DNA of 64,000 nucleotides from contig WFSG01000044.1 of NCBI GenBank assembly GCA_015486075.1, positions 1 to 64,000 of the forward strand, read 5' to 3'. This stretch comes from Deltaproteobacteria bacterium. Its GTDB lineage: Bacteria > Desulfobacterota > Desulfomonilia > UBA1062. Within the stretch, counting starts at the first letter, position 1. Every line of letters begins with the position of its first letter. The translations under genes and the position numbers were made by a program. The notes under the pieces were generated by a model. It was not told the origin of the DNA and ran no database searches. It saw nothing but the letters and a program-made list of their open reading frames with translations. Shown here in pieces: positions 25,804 to 35,551 of this stretch.

Positions 25804-26799
25804 ATGGGATTGATAGTAAAGATATTATCCGCATGCGTGGCCTTTTACGGGGCCTACAAGTTTTCGCTCTTACTTCCCGGGCATATATGGGTATACATTA
25901 TACCCCCTGTTGCCTTGTTGATCCTGATCAGTATATTCTTGAAGGAAAGGTTCGGATATAGCCGTGCTGCAGGATCATACCTCGGCGCATCCATTGGTAC
26001 CCTGATAGGGTTTGTAATGGCAGCCTTTCTTACACGTGTCCTTGCCAAGGCTGTTCCTAGCGAAGGCGGCCTGTACCTTGGTCTTATCACTTATGCTATC
26101 CTCGGCTATCTAGGTTACTCGGTTGGACTTGAGAAGGGAGATGCCCATGGCATGGGGGAGGTCAAGCACCGGACTGCTGATACTAAAAATGCCCCATGCA
26201 ATATAAAGATACTAGATACGAGTGTTATTATAGATGGAAGGATACCGGATATATGCGATGCAGGCTTTATAGAAGGTGTTTTACTTGTGCCACAATTCAT
26301 ATTGAACGAGCTTCAGCACATAGCAGATGCGAGTGATCCCTTGAAGCGTGCCAGGGGACGCAGGGGACTAGATGTGCTCAAGAGGTTAAAGAAGCATCCA
26401 CACGTGGAGGTTGAGATAACGGACCGTGATTTCCCGAGGATAAAGCAGGTGGATTCAAAGTTGATTGCACTTGCAAAGGAACTGGGTGCAACAATACTTA
26501 CGAATGACTACAACCTCAACAAGGTAGCACAGATTCAGGGAGTGAACGTGTTAAACGTAAATCAGCTGGCAGACGCGGTGAAACCCATTGTCTTGCCTGG
26601 TGAGAATATAAAGGTAAGTATAACCAAGGAAGGCAGGGAAAGAGGACAGGGGGTTGCATACCTCGAGGATGGTACAATGGTGGTTGTAGAAGGTGGAGAG
26701 CAGATGCTTGGTAAAGAGGTAAACGTAGTTGTGACCTCAATCCTTCAGACACCTGCCGGACGCATGATATTTGCTGCGCCAAAAAATGGATCCAATTGA
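25804..26799 (+). CDS. PIN-TRAM membrane protein (YacL-like)
   Basis: This 331-residue protein has about four N-terminal hydrophobic helices (to residue 110), a PIN nuclease-like domain with the acidic residues in ILDTSVIIDGRI, NELQHIAD and TILTNDYNLNKVA, and a C-terminal TRAM RNA-binding domain (REGRERGQGVAYLEDGTMVV region). YacL-like proteins sit next to ispD in many bacteria, as here. The target RNA is unknown. The 3' end overlaps ispD by 14 bases. Confidence 0.9.
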   Translation: MGLIVKILSACVAFYGAYKFSLLLPGHIWVYIIPPVALLILISIFLKERFGYSRAAGSYLGASIGTLIGFVMAAFLTRVLAKAVPSEGGLYLGLITYAILGYLGYSVGLEKGDAHGMGEVKHRTADTKNAPCNIKILDTSVIIDGRIPDICDAGFIEGVLLVPQFILNELQHIADASDPLKRARGRRGLDVLKRLKKHPHVEVEITDRDFPRIKQVDSKLIALAKELGATILTNDYNLNKVAQIQGVNVLNVNQLADAVKPIVLPGENIKVSITKEGRERGQGVAYLEDGTMVVVEGGEQMLGKEVNVVVTSILQTPAGRMIFAAPKNGSN

Positions 26800-27469
26800 T
26801 GCAATCATCGTTGCCGGAGGTGCCGGAAGGCGCTTTGGCGGTAAAAAGCAATTTTCCGAGATAATGGGCGTTCCCGTCTTAAAAAGATCTGTGTCCGTAT
26901 TCCAGAACCATCCACTGGTTAAGCACATAGTAGTGGTGGTGCCTGATGAGGATATTGTAAGGGCGAGGGAGATAATGTACGGCATGGATAAGATCTCTTG
27001 CATTGTACCTGGTGGAGATTCCCGTCAAATGTCGGTGTGGAAGGGCCTATCATGTATATCAGGTGATTACTATGTTGTAATACATGACGGTGTACGACCC
27101 ATTGTCAGCAAGAAGCTCATAGACAGGGTTATTGAAGGAATCAAGGGCTTTGATGCGTGCATACCAGTGCTTCCTGTATCGGACACCATAAAGTATGTGA
27201 ATGGAGGCATTGTAAAGAGGACCGTCCAAAGGGAAAACCTCTACAAGGTACAGACACCGCAGATCTTTAACTACAAAGTGCTAGTGAAAGCACACAGGAT
27301 TGCAATGGATAATGGTATATCAGGTGCGAGCGACGACAGTCTTCTCGTGGAGTCCATTGGTGGCCATGTCAGGGCTGTGGAGGGAGAAGCCTTTAACGTA
27401 AAGATTACCTTCGAAGCTGACATGGTTATTGCCGAGGGGATTTTGATGTGTCTTTCAGGGTTGGTATAG
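26786..27469 (+). CDS. ispD: 2-C-methyl-D-erythritol 4-phosphate cytidylyltransferase
   Basis: This 227-residue MEP-pathway enzyme joins MEP to CTP. It has the nucleotide-binding start IDAIIVAGGAGRRFGGKKQF, VIHDGVRPIV, and TVQRENLYKVQTPQIFNY, and ends with the family ITFEADMVIAE. I start at ATG 26786; a TTG at 26771 lies farther inside the upstream gene. It overlaps ispF by 22 bases. Confidence 0.95.
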   Translation: MDPIDAIIVAGGAGRRFGGKKQFSEIMGVPVLKRSVSVFQNHPLVKHIVVVVPDEDIVRAREIMYGMDKISCIVPGGDSRQMSVWKGLSCISGDYYVVIHDGVRPIVSKKLIDRVIEGIKGFDACIPVLPVSDTIKYVNGGIVKRTVQRENLYKVQTPQIFNYKVLVKAHRIAMDNGISGASDDSLLVESIGGHVRAVEGEAFNVKITFEADMVIAEGILMCLSGLV

Positions 27470-27930
27470 GTTACGACATACACAGGCTTGTAGAAGGTAG
27501 GCCCCTAGTACTTGCAGGAGTACACATACCCTATGACAGGGGACTGCTTGGTCATTCTGACGGTGACGTTATAACGCATGCTATATGCGATGCCCTTCTT
27601 GGTGCAGTGGGAAGTCCTAGTGATATAGGAGACCTTTTCCCTGACACTAAACAGGAAACACTCGGCATGAATTCTCTAGAAATGCTAAGAAGCATAGTAA
27701 AAGATATCCATGTTGACTATTCTATTGTGAATATAGATATAAATTGTATATGCGAAAGGCCTAAACTATGGGCATTCAGGGACAAGATGATAGGAAGGAT
27801 TTCAACTACATGCAACATATCAAAGGACGTAGTATCCATAAAGTTCAGAACCAACGAGGGGCTTGACGAGGTTGGGAGAGGTAATGCAATATCGTCGCAG
27901 GCGGTGGTTCTCTTAGAGAGGAGACATTGA
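27448..27930 (+). CDS. ispF: 2-C-methyl-D-erythritol 2,4-cyclodiphosphate synthase
   Basis: This 160-residue trimeric enzyme makes the cyclic diphosphate of the MEP pathway. It has the zinc motif in VGIGYDIHRL, the LLGHSDGDVITHAICDALLGA segment of the family, and IGDLFPDT. The start is GTG at 27448, with GAGGGG about eight bases upstream. The stop overlaps the cysS start by one base. Confidence 0.96.
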   Translation: MSFRVGIGYDIHRLVEGRPLVLAGVHIPYDRGLLGHSDGDVITHAICDALLGAVGSPSDIGDLFPDTKQETLGMNSLEMLRSIVKDIHVDYSIVNIDINCICERPKLWAFRDKMIGRISTTCNISKDVVSIKFRTNEGLDEVGRGNAISSQAVVLLERRH

Positions 27931-29360
27931 TGGCAATCGAGATCTTCAATACCCAGAACAGGAGAAAACAGGAGTTCATCCCGCTTAAGGGAAGCAAGGT
28001 AGGTATGTATGTATGTGGGGTAACCGTGTACGACATGTGTCATATTGGGCATGCAAGGTCCATGATCGTTTTTGATGTAATAGCACGTTACCTACGCCAC
28101 AAGGGATATGACCTCACCTATGTGAGGAACTTTACAGATGTCGATGATAAGATCATTGCAAGGGCCAACAAGGAAGGCGTGAGTTACAAGGCCCTCTCGG
28201 AGAAGTATATCCACGAGTTTTACACTGACATGGGATACCTGGGTATAGAAAAGGCCGATGTGGAACCAAAGGCATCTGAGCACATCCCTCAAATAATAGA
28301 TATGGTGAAGGCCCTCATGGACAAGTCCTATGCTTACGAGGCAAACGGGAGTGTGTATTTCAGCGTGGAGAGATTCAAGGGGTATGGCAAGCTGTCAGGC
28401 AGAAAAATAGATGATATGATAGCTGGCGCAAGAGTAGAGGTAGACAATAGTAAGAGAAATCCCCTTGATTTTGCCTTGTGGAAAAAGAGCAAACCAGGGG
28501 AACCATGGTGGGATAGTCCATGGTCAAGGGGCAGGCCAGGTTGGCACATTGAGTGTTCAGTAATGAGTACCCATTACCTTGGGCCAACTTTAGACATACA
28601 CGGTGGCGGTAAGGACCTGATATTTCCACACCATGAGAATGAGATAGCGCAGTCCGAGGCTACCTACGATGTCCCATTTGTCAGATACTGGATACACAAC
28701 GGTTTCGTGACCATCAACAATGACAAGATGAGTAAATCCCTTGGTAATTTTCTTACCATAAGGGAACTCTCAAAGGAGGCACATCCCGAGGTCCTGAGGC
28801 TGTTGCTTCTCTCTAGGCATTACAGGAGTCCAATAGATTTCTCCATGGATACGATTAAGGATGCAAGGGCAGGCCTTACAAGATTTTATGAGATGCTCTT
28901 AAGGGTGCACAATGTACCAAAGAATGCAACTAAACCGAGACTTTCTGGCATCGTGTCAGGGTTCAGGGAGAAACTGGATGAAGCCATGTCCGATGACTTC
29001 AATACAGCAAGGGCGATAGCCCATATACACGAATTGACAACCGAGGTAAACAAGCTTCTCGATGCCAGGCCTGAGGTGGCACAAGCAGATGTTGAGACCA
29101 TTGAGTCAGCCATGGGTGAAGTAAGGGATATACTGGGCATAATGAAAGAAGACCCTGTGAAGTTTCTCGAGAGCATGAAACACAGGGGTCTTGATGAGAT
29201 TGGAATTGATCTGGCCGAGCTCGAGGACCTTATCAGGCAGAGGGAGCAGGCAAGGAAGGTAAAGGATTTCAAGAAGGCCGACTCGATCAGGGATGAGCTT
29301 AAGGCAAGGGGCATTGCCTTAAAGGATACCCCTGACGGGACACTATGGGAAAGAATATAG
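27930..29360 (+). CDS. cysS: Cysteinyl-tRNA synthetase
   Basis: This 476-residue class I synthetase charges tRNA-Cys. It shows the zinc and HIGH region ([18 protein letters not shown]), the KMSKS loop ([10 protein letters not shown]), WHIECSVM and the C-terminal coiled-coil ([21 protein letters not shown]). The ATG at 27930 overlaps the ispF stop and follows AGAGGAG. Coupling of ispDF with cysS is common. Confidence 0.97.
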   Translation: MAIEIFNTQNRRKQEFIPLKGSKVGMYVCGVTVYDMCHIGHARSMIVFDVIARYLRHKGYDLTYVRNFTDVDDKIIARANKEGVSYKALSEKYIHEFYTDMGYLGIEKADVEPKASEHIPQIIDMVKALMDKSYAYEANGSVYFSVERFKGYGKLSGRKIDDMIAGARVEVDNSKRNPLDFALWKKSKPGEPWWDSPWSRGRPGWHIECSVMSTHYLGPTLDIHGGGKDLIFPHHENEIAQSEATYDVPFVRYWIHNGFVTINNDKMSKSLGNFLTIRELSKEAHPEVLRLLLLSRHYRSPIDFSMDTIKDARAGLTRFYEMLLRVHNVPKNATKPRLSGIVSGFREKLDEAMSDDFNTARAIAHIHELTTEVNKLLDARPEVAQADVETIESAMGEVRDILGIMKEDPVKFLESMKHRGLDEIGIDLAELEDLIRQREQARKVKDFKKADSIRDELKARGIALKDTPDGTLWERI

Positions 29361-31363
29361 TCTCCTCAAGGGTCTTTCAGCTCGAATCCAGCTATAAGCC
29401 TACTGGAGACCAACCACAGGCTATAGACAGGCTGTGCGAAGGTATAGAAAAAGGCATACGTGACCAGGTATTGCTCGGTGTTACAGGTTCGGGTAAAACC
29501 TTTACCATGGCATGTGTTATCGAGCGTATGGCAAGGCCCGCACTTGTTATTGCCCCAAACAAGATCCTTGCAGCCCAGCTATACGGAGAATTCAAGACGT
29601 TGTTCCCAGATAATGCCGTTGAGTACTTTGTAAGCTATTACGACTACTATCAACCAGAGGCATATGTACCTTCCAGGGACCTTTACATAGAGAAGGACTC
29701 CTCAATAAACGAGGATATAGACAAGTTACGCCATAGGGCAACAAGGGCCCTATTCGAAAGAGAGGATTGCATAATAGTAGCATCTGTGTCGTGCATATAT
29801 GGACTGGGTTCTCCAGAGGCATACCAGGGTATGCTGCTGTACCTGGAGAGGGGTGCTACCATTGGTAGGGATGACATACTTAGAAAACTTGTGGAGATAC
29901 AGTACATAAGAAACGATTACGACTTTCACCGCGGTACGTTCAGGGTAAGGGGCGATACCATAGATATATTCCCGGTGCACGAGGAGGATCGTGCTATAAG
30001 GGTACAGATGTTTGGGGACGAGATCGATGCTATATGGGAGATTGATGCCCTTAGGTCCAGGAAGATACGTCCACTCAACCATTTCCCGGTATATCCTGCA
30101 TCTCATTATGTAACCCCAAGGTCAGAGACCCTGAGGGCTATAGAGGCCATAAAGAAAGAACTTAAGGATAGAATAGAGTATTTCAGAAAGAGAAACAGGC
30201 TTGTCGAGGCTCAACGTATAGAGGAAAGAACAAATTACGACCTTGAGATGCTAATGGAAACAGGGCAATGCAAGGGTATAGAGAACTATTCAAGGCATCT
30301 AACAGGTAGGAAACCTGGACAACCACCTCCGACGCTTATGGACTACCTTCCCAAGAACGCGATCGTATTCATAGACGAATCGCACATAGCCATACCCCAG
30401 CTTATTGGCATGTATAGGGGAGACCATTCTAGGAAGTCAACACTAGTAGAGTACGGGTTTAGGCTGCCTTCTGCGCTTGACAACAGACCACTTAAGTTTG
30501 ACGAATTCAATTCAAGGGTAAACACATTGGTATACGTGTCTGCAACGCCGGGTGAATACGAAATTAAAGAGGCGGCTGGTAGAGTCATAGAACAGGTTGT
30601 AAGACCAACAGGGCTTCTGGACCCAGAGATAGAGGTAAGGCCTGCATCCAAGCAGGTGGACGATCTTTACATGGAGATAAAGAAAAGGATATGCGATGGG
30701 GACAGGATCCTTGTTACAACGCTTACAAAGAGGATGGCAGAGGAGCTTACCAACTACTACCAAGATCTCAACGTAGGGGTACGTTACATGCATTCTGACG
30801 TGGATACACTTGAGCGGATAGAGATAGTAAAAGAATTGAGGGAAGGAAAGTTTGACGTGCTGGTTGGTATAAATCTTTTGAGGGAAGGTCTTGACCTTCC
30901 AGAGGTTTCACTCGTTGCCATACTTGATGCAGACAAGGAGGGTTACCTGAGATCCGAGAGATCCCTCATACAGACATCAGGAAGGGCGGCAAGGAATGTA
31001 AGGGGGAAGGTTATCATGTATGCAGACACCGTCACCAAATCCATGCGTGCTGCCATCGTCGAGACCAGGAGAAGAAGAGAGAAACAGATGGCATACAACA
31101 AGGCACATAATATCACGCCAAGGACCGTAGAAAAAAACATCAGAGATATACTTTCTTCGATATACGAGAGGGACTATGCAGACATCTCAAGCGAGGTAAA
31201 GACATCCATGGGCACGGTTCCTGTAAAGGATCTGGAGCCCATGATCAAGAAACTGCAGAAAAAGATGTATGATGCTGCAAGGGACCTTAGATTCGAAGAG
31301 GCAGCAGATTACCGTGATGAGATAAAAAGATTAAAAAGGATATACCTTGCAGTAAAGGACTAG
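29345..31363 (+). CDS. uvrB: Excinuclease ABC subunit B
   Basis: This 672-residue protein is the damage-verifying helicase-like subunit of nucleotide excision repair. It has Walker A ([10 protein letters not shown]), the beta-hairpin ([12 protein letters not shown]), the DESH-like FIDESHIA, motif VI ([10 protein letters not shown]), and the C-terminal UVR domain ([20 protein letters not shown]). Length is normal. It overlaps cysS by 16 bases and is followed closely by the kinase-like gene. Confidence 0.97.
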   Translation: MGKNIVSSRVFQLESSYKPTGDQPQAIDRLCEGIEKGIRDQVLLGVTGSGKTFTMACVIERMARPALVIAPNKILAAQLYGEFKTLFPDNAVEYFVSYYDYYQPEAYVPSRDLYIEKDSSINEDIDKLRHRATRALFEREDCIIVASVSCIYGLGSPEAYQGMLLYLERGATIGRDDILRKLVEIQYIRNDYDFHRGTFRVRGDTIDIFPVHEEDRAIRVQMFGDEIDAIWEIDALRSRKIRPLNHFPVYPASHYVTPRSETLRAIEAIKKELKDRIEYFRKRNRLVEAQRIEERTNYDLEMLMETGQCKGIENYSRHLTGRKPGQPPPTLMDYLPKNAIVFIDESHIAIPQLIGMYRGDHSRKSTLVEYGFRLPSALDNRPLKFDEFNSRVNTLVYVSATPGEYEIKEAAGRVIEQVVRPTGLLDPEIEVRPASKQVDDLYMEIKKRICDGDRILVTTLTKRMAEELTNYYQDLNVGVRYMHSDVDTLERIEIVKELREGKFDVLVGINLLREGLDLPEVSLVAILDADKEGYLRSERSLIQTSGRAARNVRGKVIMYADTVTKSMRAAIVETRRRREKQMAYNKAHNITPRTVEKNIRDILSSIYERDYADISSEVKTSMGTVPVKDLEPMIKKLQKKMYDAARDLRFEEAADYRDEIKRLKRIYLAVKD

Positions 31364-31364
31364 T

Positions 31365-32078
31365 ATGTACCAAGGTTTGAAGGACATGGGCTACTTAATC
31401 CACAGTAGCGGAAGCTCCACGGTTATATACCTGCGTAACAGGGATGACATCCTTGAGAAGATCCCGCTTAATGGAGAGATCGGGGTTATATCCACGCTCA
31501 AGGGCAGGTCGTACATATATACCCTGGAAGAAGGCATGGTTGTGAGGCATGTGGTCCATGGTGGTATATTCAGACACATAACAGGAGACAGGTTCTGGGG
31601 TGTAAATAGGAGCTTAAGAGAAATCAAGGTAAGCCATTACCTTATCAAGAATAATGTGCTGACACCTGAAATCATTGCTGTGAGGCACATAAAGACGGGC
31701 ATGTTCTATAGGATATGGGTTATCTCCAGGTTTGTCCCGGAATCTAGAGACCTTTTGGAATATCTCAACGCATATAAGGAAGATGTAATCACCATGATGG
31801 AGAAGACAGGGACATTCATAAGGCGTATTCACGATCTCGGTGTATTTCATCCTGATCTGCAGGTAAAAAACATCTTGGTTGATTCTTATTCAAGGTTATG
31901 GATTCTGGACCTTGACAAGGCAAGGTACATGAACCATCTGCCTAGGTTTGCGAGAAGCATGAATATAAAAAGATTTCTCAGGTCCTGCAGGAAGAGAATA
32001 GCCATGGGAGAGGTGCTGCTTCCAGAAGGCTGGGAGCAGGCATTTCTTAATGGCTATACAGGGGGTATGGATATCTGA
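31365..32078 (+). CDS. Kdo-kinase/LPS-kinase-like protein
   Basis: This 237-residue protein has the KdkA/WaaP-type fold: VVRHVVHGGIFR (about 59-70), a catalytic loop FHPDLQVKNILV with Asp164 and Asn169, and LDLDKAR with the metal-binding Asp182 or Asp184. The family phosphorylates Kdo or heptose in lipopolysaccharide core. It is soluble and would act at the inner face of the membrane. It starts one base after uvrB. The kinase fold is sure; the sugar target is by analogy. Confidence 0.85.
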   Translation: MYQGLKDMGYLIHSSGSSTVIYLRNRDDILEKIPLNGEIGVISTLKGRSYIYTLEEGMVVRHVVHGGIFRHITGDRFWGVNRSLREIKVSHYLIKNNVLTPEIIAVRHIKTGMFYRIWVISRFVPESRDLLEYLNAYKEDVITMMEKTGTFIRRIHDLGVFHPDLQVKNILVDSYSRLWILDLDKARYMNHLPRFARSMNIKRFLRSCRKRIAMGEVLLPEGWEQAFLNGYTGGMDI

Positions 32079-32114
32079 CGTATTTGCCTTACAGTGAAGC
32101 ATGGGTGTAAAATT

Positions 32115-33305
32115 ATGAGCAGAGATAACAAGGTGGCCATACTTTCAGTATGCCTAAACCTAGTATTGTTTTCCATTAAGTACATCTTTGCCCTTTTCTC
32201 TGGTAGCATAGCCCTCAAGGCAGAGTCCTTTCACTCGTTGGCAGACGTTGTTGCTTCATCCACTGTATTTATTGGTCTAGTCCTTAGCAAGCGAAGGTCA
32301 AGGTCCTTTCCATACGGCCTGTTCAAGGTGGAGAACATGGTATCATTATTTGTAGCCTTCGCAATACTGTATGCAGCCTACGAGATCGTGATAGAGGTCT
32401 TGAGAGGTGGGTCCAGAGTGCCTCACCACGTAATACCGGCTGTAGCAAGTGTCTTTTTTGTAATCATTATTGCATACCTTTTTTCACGGTACGAGGCCAG
32501 GGTGGGTAAGGAGATGGGTTCACCAAGCATTAAAGCAGATGCTGAGCACGTCAGAGTAGATGTGTTTGCTAATCTGGTTGTACTGGCAGGATTGTGCTCA
32601 GCATATGTCGGTATTAACCTAGACCGGGCTGCTGCCCTCGTGGTTGTTGTATTCATAAGCATATCAGGCATAAGGATACTAACTGATGGCATAAGGGTTT
32701 TACTGGATGCGTCACTGGATTATAAGACACTTAGTGCTGCAGAGAAAATGATAGCATCTGAAGCGCAGGTACTTGAGATAAAGGATCTCACAGGTAGGAG
32801 TTCAGGACGCTACAAGTTTATCGAGTCAAGTATAGTCCTCAAGACACACGATCTGGACAAGGCACACTTTATTGCAAGTAGGATAGAGGAAAACATAAAG
32901 GAACACATAAAAAATGTTGACAGGGTCTTGATACACTATGAACCTACAAGCAAGGAGTTCCTGGTGTATGCTGCACCAGTGGAGGATAGAGATAAGCTTG
33001 ATATATCTCACCACTTTGGCGAGGCTCCGTACTTTGCACTTGCAAAGGTCCATATAAATAACAAGAGGATAATCGAGACGCGGGTCATAGAAAATCCGTT
33101 TATAAAGATAGAAGAATCAAAGGGTATTCTGGTTGCGGAGTTCCTAGTAAAGCAGTCCGTGGATGTGATCTTGGCGAGAGAGAATTTTGGTAGAAAGGGA
33201 CCATTCTACGTATTCTCAAGTGCGAGCGTGGAGATGATATCAACAGATAAGGACACATTCATGGAGGCGTTAAGGTCTATGGGCATTGTGCACAAGGACT
33301 CTTAA
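32115..33305 (+). CDS. Cation diffusion facilitator fused to NifX-like domain
   Basis: This 396-residue protein is a fusion. The first part has six transmembrane helices and a CDF metal-exporter domain with AESFHSLADV (His40, Asp44) and EHVRVDVF (His145, Asp149). Family members usually have Asp where Glu37 stands. The last ~115 residues are a NifX/MTH1175-like cofactor-binding domain with DISHHFGEAPYFALAKV. The combination suggests export of Zn, Fe or Mn under control of a metal-cluster sensor domain. I use ATG at 32115; GTG at 32094 would add seven residues. Confidence 0.85.
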   Translation: MSRDNKVAILSVCLNLVLFSIKYIFALFSGSIALKAESFHSLADVVASSTVFIGLVLSKRRSRSFPYGLFKVENMVSLFVAFAILYAAYEIVIEVLRGGSRVPHHVIPAVASVFFVIIIAYLFSRYEARVGKEMGSPSIKADAEHVRVDVFANLVVLAGLCSAYVGINLDRAAALVVVVFISISGIRILTDGIRVLLDASLDYKTLSAAEKMIASEAQVLEIKDLTGRSSGRYKFIESSIVLKTHDLDKAHFIASRIEENIKEHIKNVDRVLIHYEPTSKEFLVYAAPVEDRDKLDISHHFGEAPYFALAKVHINNKRIIETRVIENPFIKIEESKGILVAEFLVKQSVDVILARENFGRKGPFYVFSSASVEMISTDKDTFMEALRSMGIVHKDS

Positions 33306-33329
33306 GTAAGATGTCCGGCCTTATTATGA

Positions 33330-33782
33330 TCAAGCTTGAGATGATTTGACCGTTGGTCTTACCGCTAGAACAGGACACATTGCCTTTTTAACAACCTTCT
33401 CAGCCGTGCTTCCAAACAATATCTCCTTTAACCCTGTCCTGCCCCTGGTCCCCACGACAATAAGATCTACTCGTTCAGTTTGTGCGAACTTGATTATCTC
33501 ATTGAATGGGGTTCCATGCACAACATGGCTTTCGTGTGGGGTATCAGAAGGTATGCTTGACTCCAGTTCCTCCAATCTTTTCCACGCGTTTTCCTCGAAC
33601 GTTGCATATATTTCAGGTATTACTGTAGGACTCAGGTTAAGCTCCGAGAAATCAGTGAGCTCCTGGATTACGTGAAGCAAATACAACTTTGCCTTCAGTA
33701 GTTTGTTCAACTCAACGGTATAACTAAATGCCTCCATGGATGGTTCGCTGAAGTCGGTTGGTATGAGTATTCTCTTGATCAT
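33330..33782 (-). CDS. Universal stress protein (UspA family)
   Basis: This 150-residue protein has the Usp fold with an ATP-binding signature GTRGRTGLKEILFGSTAEKVV and the starting strand RILIPTDFSEPS, so it is probably an ATP-binding UspA. The precise role is unknown. ATG 33782 has no ribosome site; the promoter appears to give a leaderless transcript. A 14-bp perfect palindrome lies at its promoter. Confidence 0.9.
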   Translation of the reverse strand: MIKRILIPTDFSEPSMEAFSYTVELNKLLKAKLYLLHVIQELTDFSELNLSPTVIPEIYATFEENAWKRLEELESSIPSDTPHESHVVHGTPFNEIIKFAQTERVDLIVVGTRGRTGLKEILFGSTAEKVVKKAMCPVLAVRPTVKSSQA

Positions 33783-33812
33783 ATTAAGAATTTAGACCTT
33801 TATATTCTTTTG

Positions 33813-33826
33813 TCAAGCATGCTTGA
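33813..33826 (-). promoter_or_regulatory. Palindrome overlapping the UspA promoter
   Basis: TCAAGCATGCTTGA is a perfect 14-bp palindrome. On the minus strand its end forms part of a TTGACA -35 element; TAAATT follows after 16 bases, which puts the start of transcription at about the ATG. The site is well placed for a repressor. Confidence 0.45.
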
Positions 33827-34033
33827 TATATGTAACAGCTTTTGTTTACCTAGATAGTAAGTATTACAATGGGGGTGTCCAAGAAGAGCAGGTTATTAAA
33901 GTAAATTATTTTGATTGGAAACAAAATGTGTATATGCAATACAAGAAGGCAATAGTTATGATGAGGCATTGTTCTACCTTTGTTGTGCAGGGCATTTAAT
34001 AATGGCAATCTGTACTCAGGACAGGCAAATAAC

Positions 34034-34615
34034 ATGAGGCATAAGAACTGGGTTTTCCTAGGCATTGTCTTTATTCTGATAATCAGCGGTTGTGCATCTA
34101 TCCGCATTAATGAAAGTAATGGATACCCGTTCAAGGCAGGATTTAAAGTGAGAGGTGTCTTGAATTCACGGCCCATCATGATGGATGGTGCACTTGTTGT
34201 AAACTCGTCAGCTAGCGCTGTAGCAGAATTTTACACGCCGGGTGGACTGGCTGCATACAGCGTGAGCATATCGGATGGAAGACTTACTGTAATGGACATG
34301 TGGGGGAGGGTTATCTCAGAAAGTACACTACCGGTGAGGTATGTGCCTGGACTACTTGCAGGTTTCCCGCCAAGCGGTTTGTATATCTTCAAGACTAGGA
34401 AAGCCAGGTGGACAATCGTCCACTATCTTTGGGGCAGAGTATACCTTGACTCATTGCTGAGACCTGTGAGGGTTAATACATCATTTGATAACAAGCCAGT
34501 TATAGTCAAATGCGTCAGCGAAAAGAGGCAGTCTGGAAATATCGAGTTGCGTATCAACGTGGGCTCTGATAGAATCTTAATTGTGTTTCAGGTTATCTGT
34601 GGCGGAAGATGGTAA
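34034..34615 (+). CDS. Putative outer-membrane lipoprotein (LolB-like?)
   Basis: This protein is 193 residues, with a signal peptide and lipobox ending at Cys20 (LIISGC). The mature part is beta-rich: FKVRGVLNSRPIMMDGALV, then AEFYTPGGLAAYSVSI. It faintly recalls LolB-type lipoprotein-binding folds, but I cannot assign it. I use ATG 34034 because it sets the signal peptide correctly and has an AGGACAGG region upstream; a start at 33980 would add 18 hydrophilic residues. Confidence 0.6.
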   Translation: MRHKNWVFLGIVFILIISGCASIRINESNGYPFKAGFKVRGVLNSRPIMMDGALVVNSSASAVAEFYTPGGLAAYSVSISDGRLTVMDMWGRVISESTLPVRYVPGLLAGFPPSGLYIFKTRKARWTIVHYLWGRVYLDSLLRPVRVNTSFDNKPVIVKCVSEKRQSGNIELRINVGSDRILIVFQVICGGRW

Positions 34616-34658
34616 TTCAATCTAGAAAACAGTTTCTCGTCAACAAGGTGAGTAGACC

Positions 34659-34991
34659 ATGATAATAGTGAAATGTCCAGACTGCGGCAGGAAAATAATA
34701 TGGGATGATTTTCAGCCTACGACAATCAAGTGTCCAGACTGCGGCAGAGAGTTTGACGTTAAAGAGGCATTAAGGGAGAATATAAAGAAACGTGAAGAGG
34801 GACTACAGGCAAGGGTATTTAGGTGCCCACACTGTAATGCCATCTTGGACCGCGCCTGGTTCATAAAATGTAGTAACTGTGGTTACTGGGTATTCGGTAG
34901 TTTCTCCATAAGTTCGAAGGTTCTTTTTATAGGAACTGTGATACTGGGCTACTTACTTTTGAGCTGGTACTTTTTTCACCTGATGCACTAG
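34659..34991 (+). CDS. Two zinc ribbons plus one transmembrane helix
   Basis: This 110-residue protein carries four CxxC knuckles: CPDCG (6-10), CPDCG (25-29), CPHC (about 57-60) and CSNC (about 71-74), giving two likely zinc ribbons. A transmembrane helix at about 85-105 (VLFIGTVILGYLLLSWYFF) places it at the membrane. The first two knuckles come from an exact 17-base repeat in the DNA (TGTCCAGACTGCGGCAG). Its function is not known. Confidence 0.7.
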   Translation: MIIVKCPDCGRKIIWDDFQPTTIKCPDCGREFDVKEALRENIKKREEGLQARVFRCPHCNAILDRAWFIKCSNCGYWVFGSFSISSKVLFIGTVILGYLLLSWYFFHLMH

Positions 34992-34997
34992 GTTGAT

Positions 34998-35028
34998 CCA
35001 TATGTTGCATTAAGTAGCAACAGCATGG
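34998..35028 (+). promoter_or_regulatory. Hairpin upstream of the hsp20-lon operon
   Basis: CCAT and TGTTGC pair with GCAACA and ATGG, separated by a small bulge, around an 8-base loop ATTAAGTA. No T-run follows, so it may be an operator or an inefficient terminator. It does not match the CIRCE element of HrcA. Confidence 0.3.
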
Positions 35029-35063
35029 TGATTGCATAGGTGCCATCTTTGCTCAAGACAATC

Positions 35064-35091
35064 TTGACTTTATCCATACTGAACATATAAA
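35064..35091 (+). promoter_or_regulatory. Putative sigma-70 promoter of hsp20-lon
   Basis: TTGACT (35064-35069), a 16-base spacer and TATAAA (35086-35091) stand about 50 bases before the Hsp20 start. No clear sigma-32 (CTTGAA/CCCCAT) pair was seen. Confidence 0.6.
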
Positions 35092-35139
35092 GATAAATAT
35101 AGATAAGTTGTTGTTATAACGATACGGGGAAATATTGAG

Positions 35140-35541
35140 ATGTTCGATCTTAAACTCCAGGAGATAGTGAGTTTCCTTTTCGGGTCCGACATGGGTCAAG
35201 AGAGCCTTAGTGTTCATTATCCACCTGTTGACGTGTACGAGAACCCGGAGACTTTGTGCATAGAGATGGAGATACCCGGGATGGACCCGGATGAAATAGA
35301 TATATCGATACTAGGTAGGAGGCTAAGGATTTCTGGCATTAAGAAGGAACGTCTTGGCAATAAGGGCGTTCGGTATCTCCGCATGGAGAGGAGCTTTGGC
35401 AGGTTCGAGAGAGAGCTTGAGATACCAGAAAGGTTTGATCTTGAGAACGTGGATGCAAGGTTCAGCGATGGTGTGTTGATTATCAAGATACCAAGGGTTA
35501 ATTCTGGGACAGAGATCGTTAAAAGGGTTATAGTAAAGTAG
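35140..35541 (+). CDS. Hsp20-family small heat-shock protein
   Basis: This 133-residue protein has the alpha-crystallin core: VDVYENPETLCIEMEIPGMD, the LRISGIKKER strand, and GVLIIKIPRV. These chaperones hold unfolding proteins in an ATP-independent way. It is 10 bases before lon, so the two quality-control genes are co-transcribed. ATG at 35140 has a GGGGA site upstream. Confidence 0.93.
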   Translation: MFDLKLQEIVSFLFGSDMGQESLSVHYPPVDVYENPETLCIEMEIPGMDPDEIDISILGRRLRISGIKKERLGNKGVRYLRMERSFGRFERELEIPERFDLENVDARFSDGVLIIKIPRVNSGTEIVKRVIVK

Positions 35542-35551
35542 GAGCTGACAT

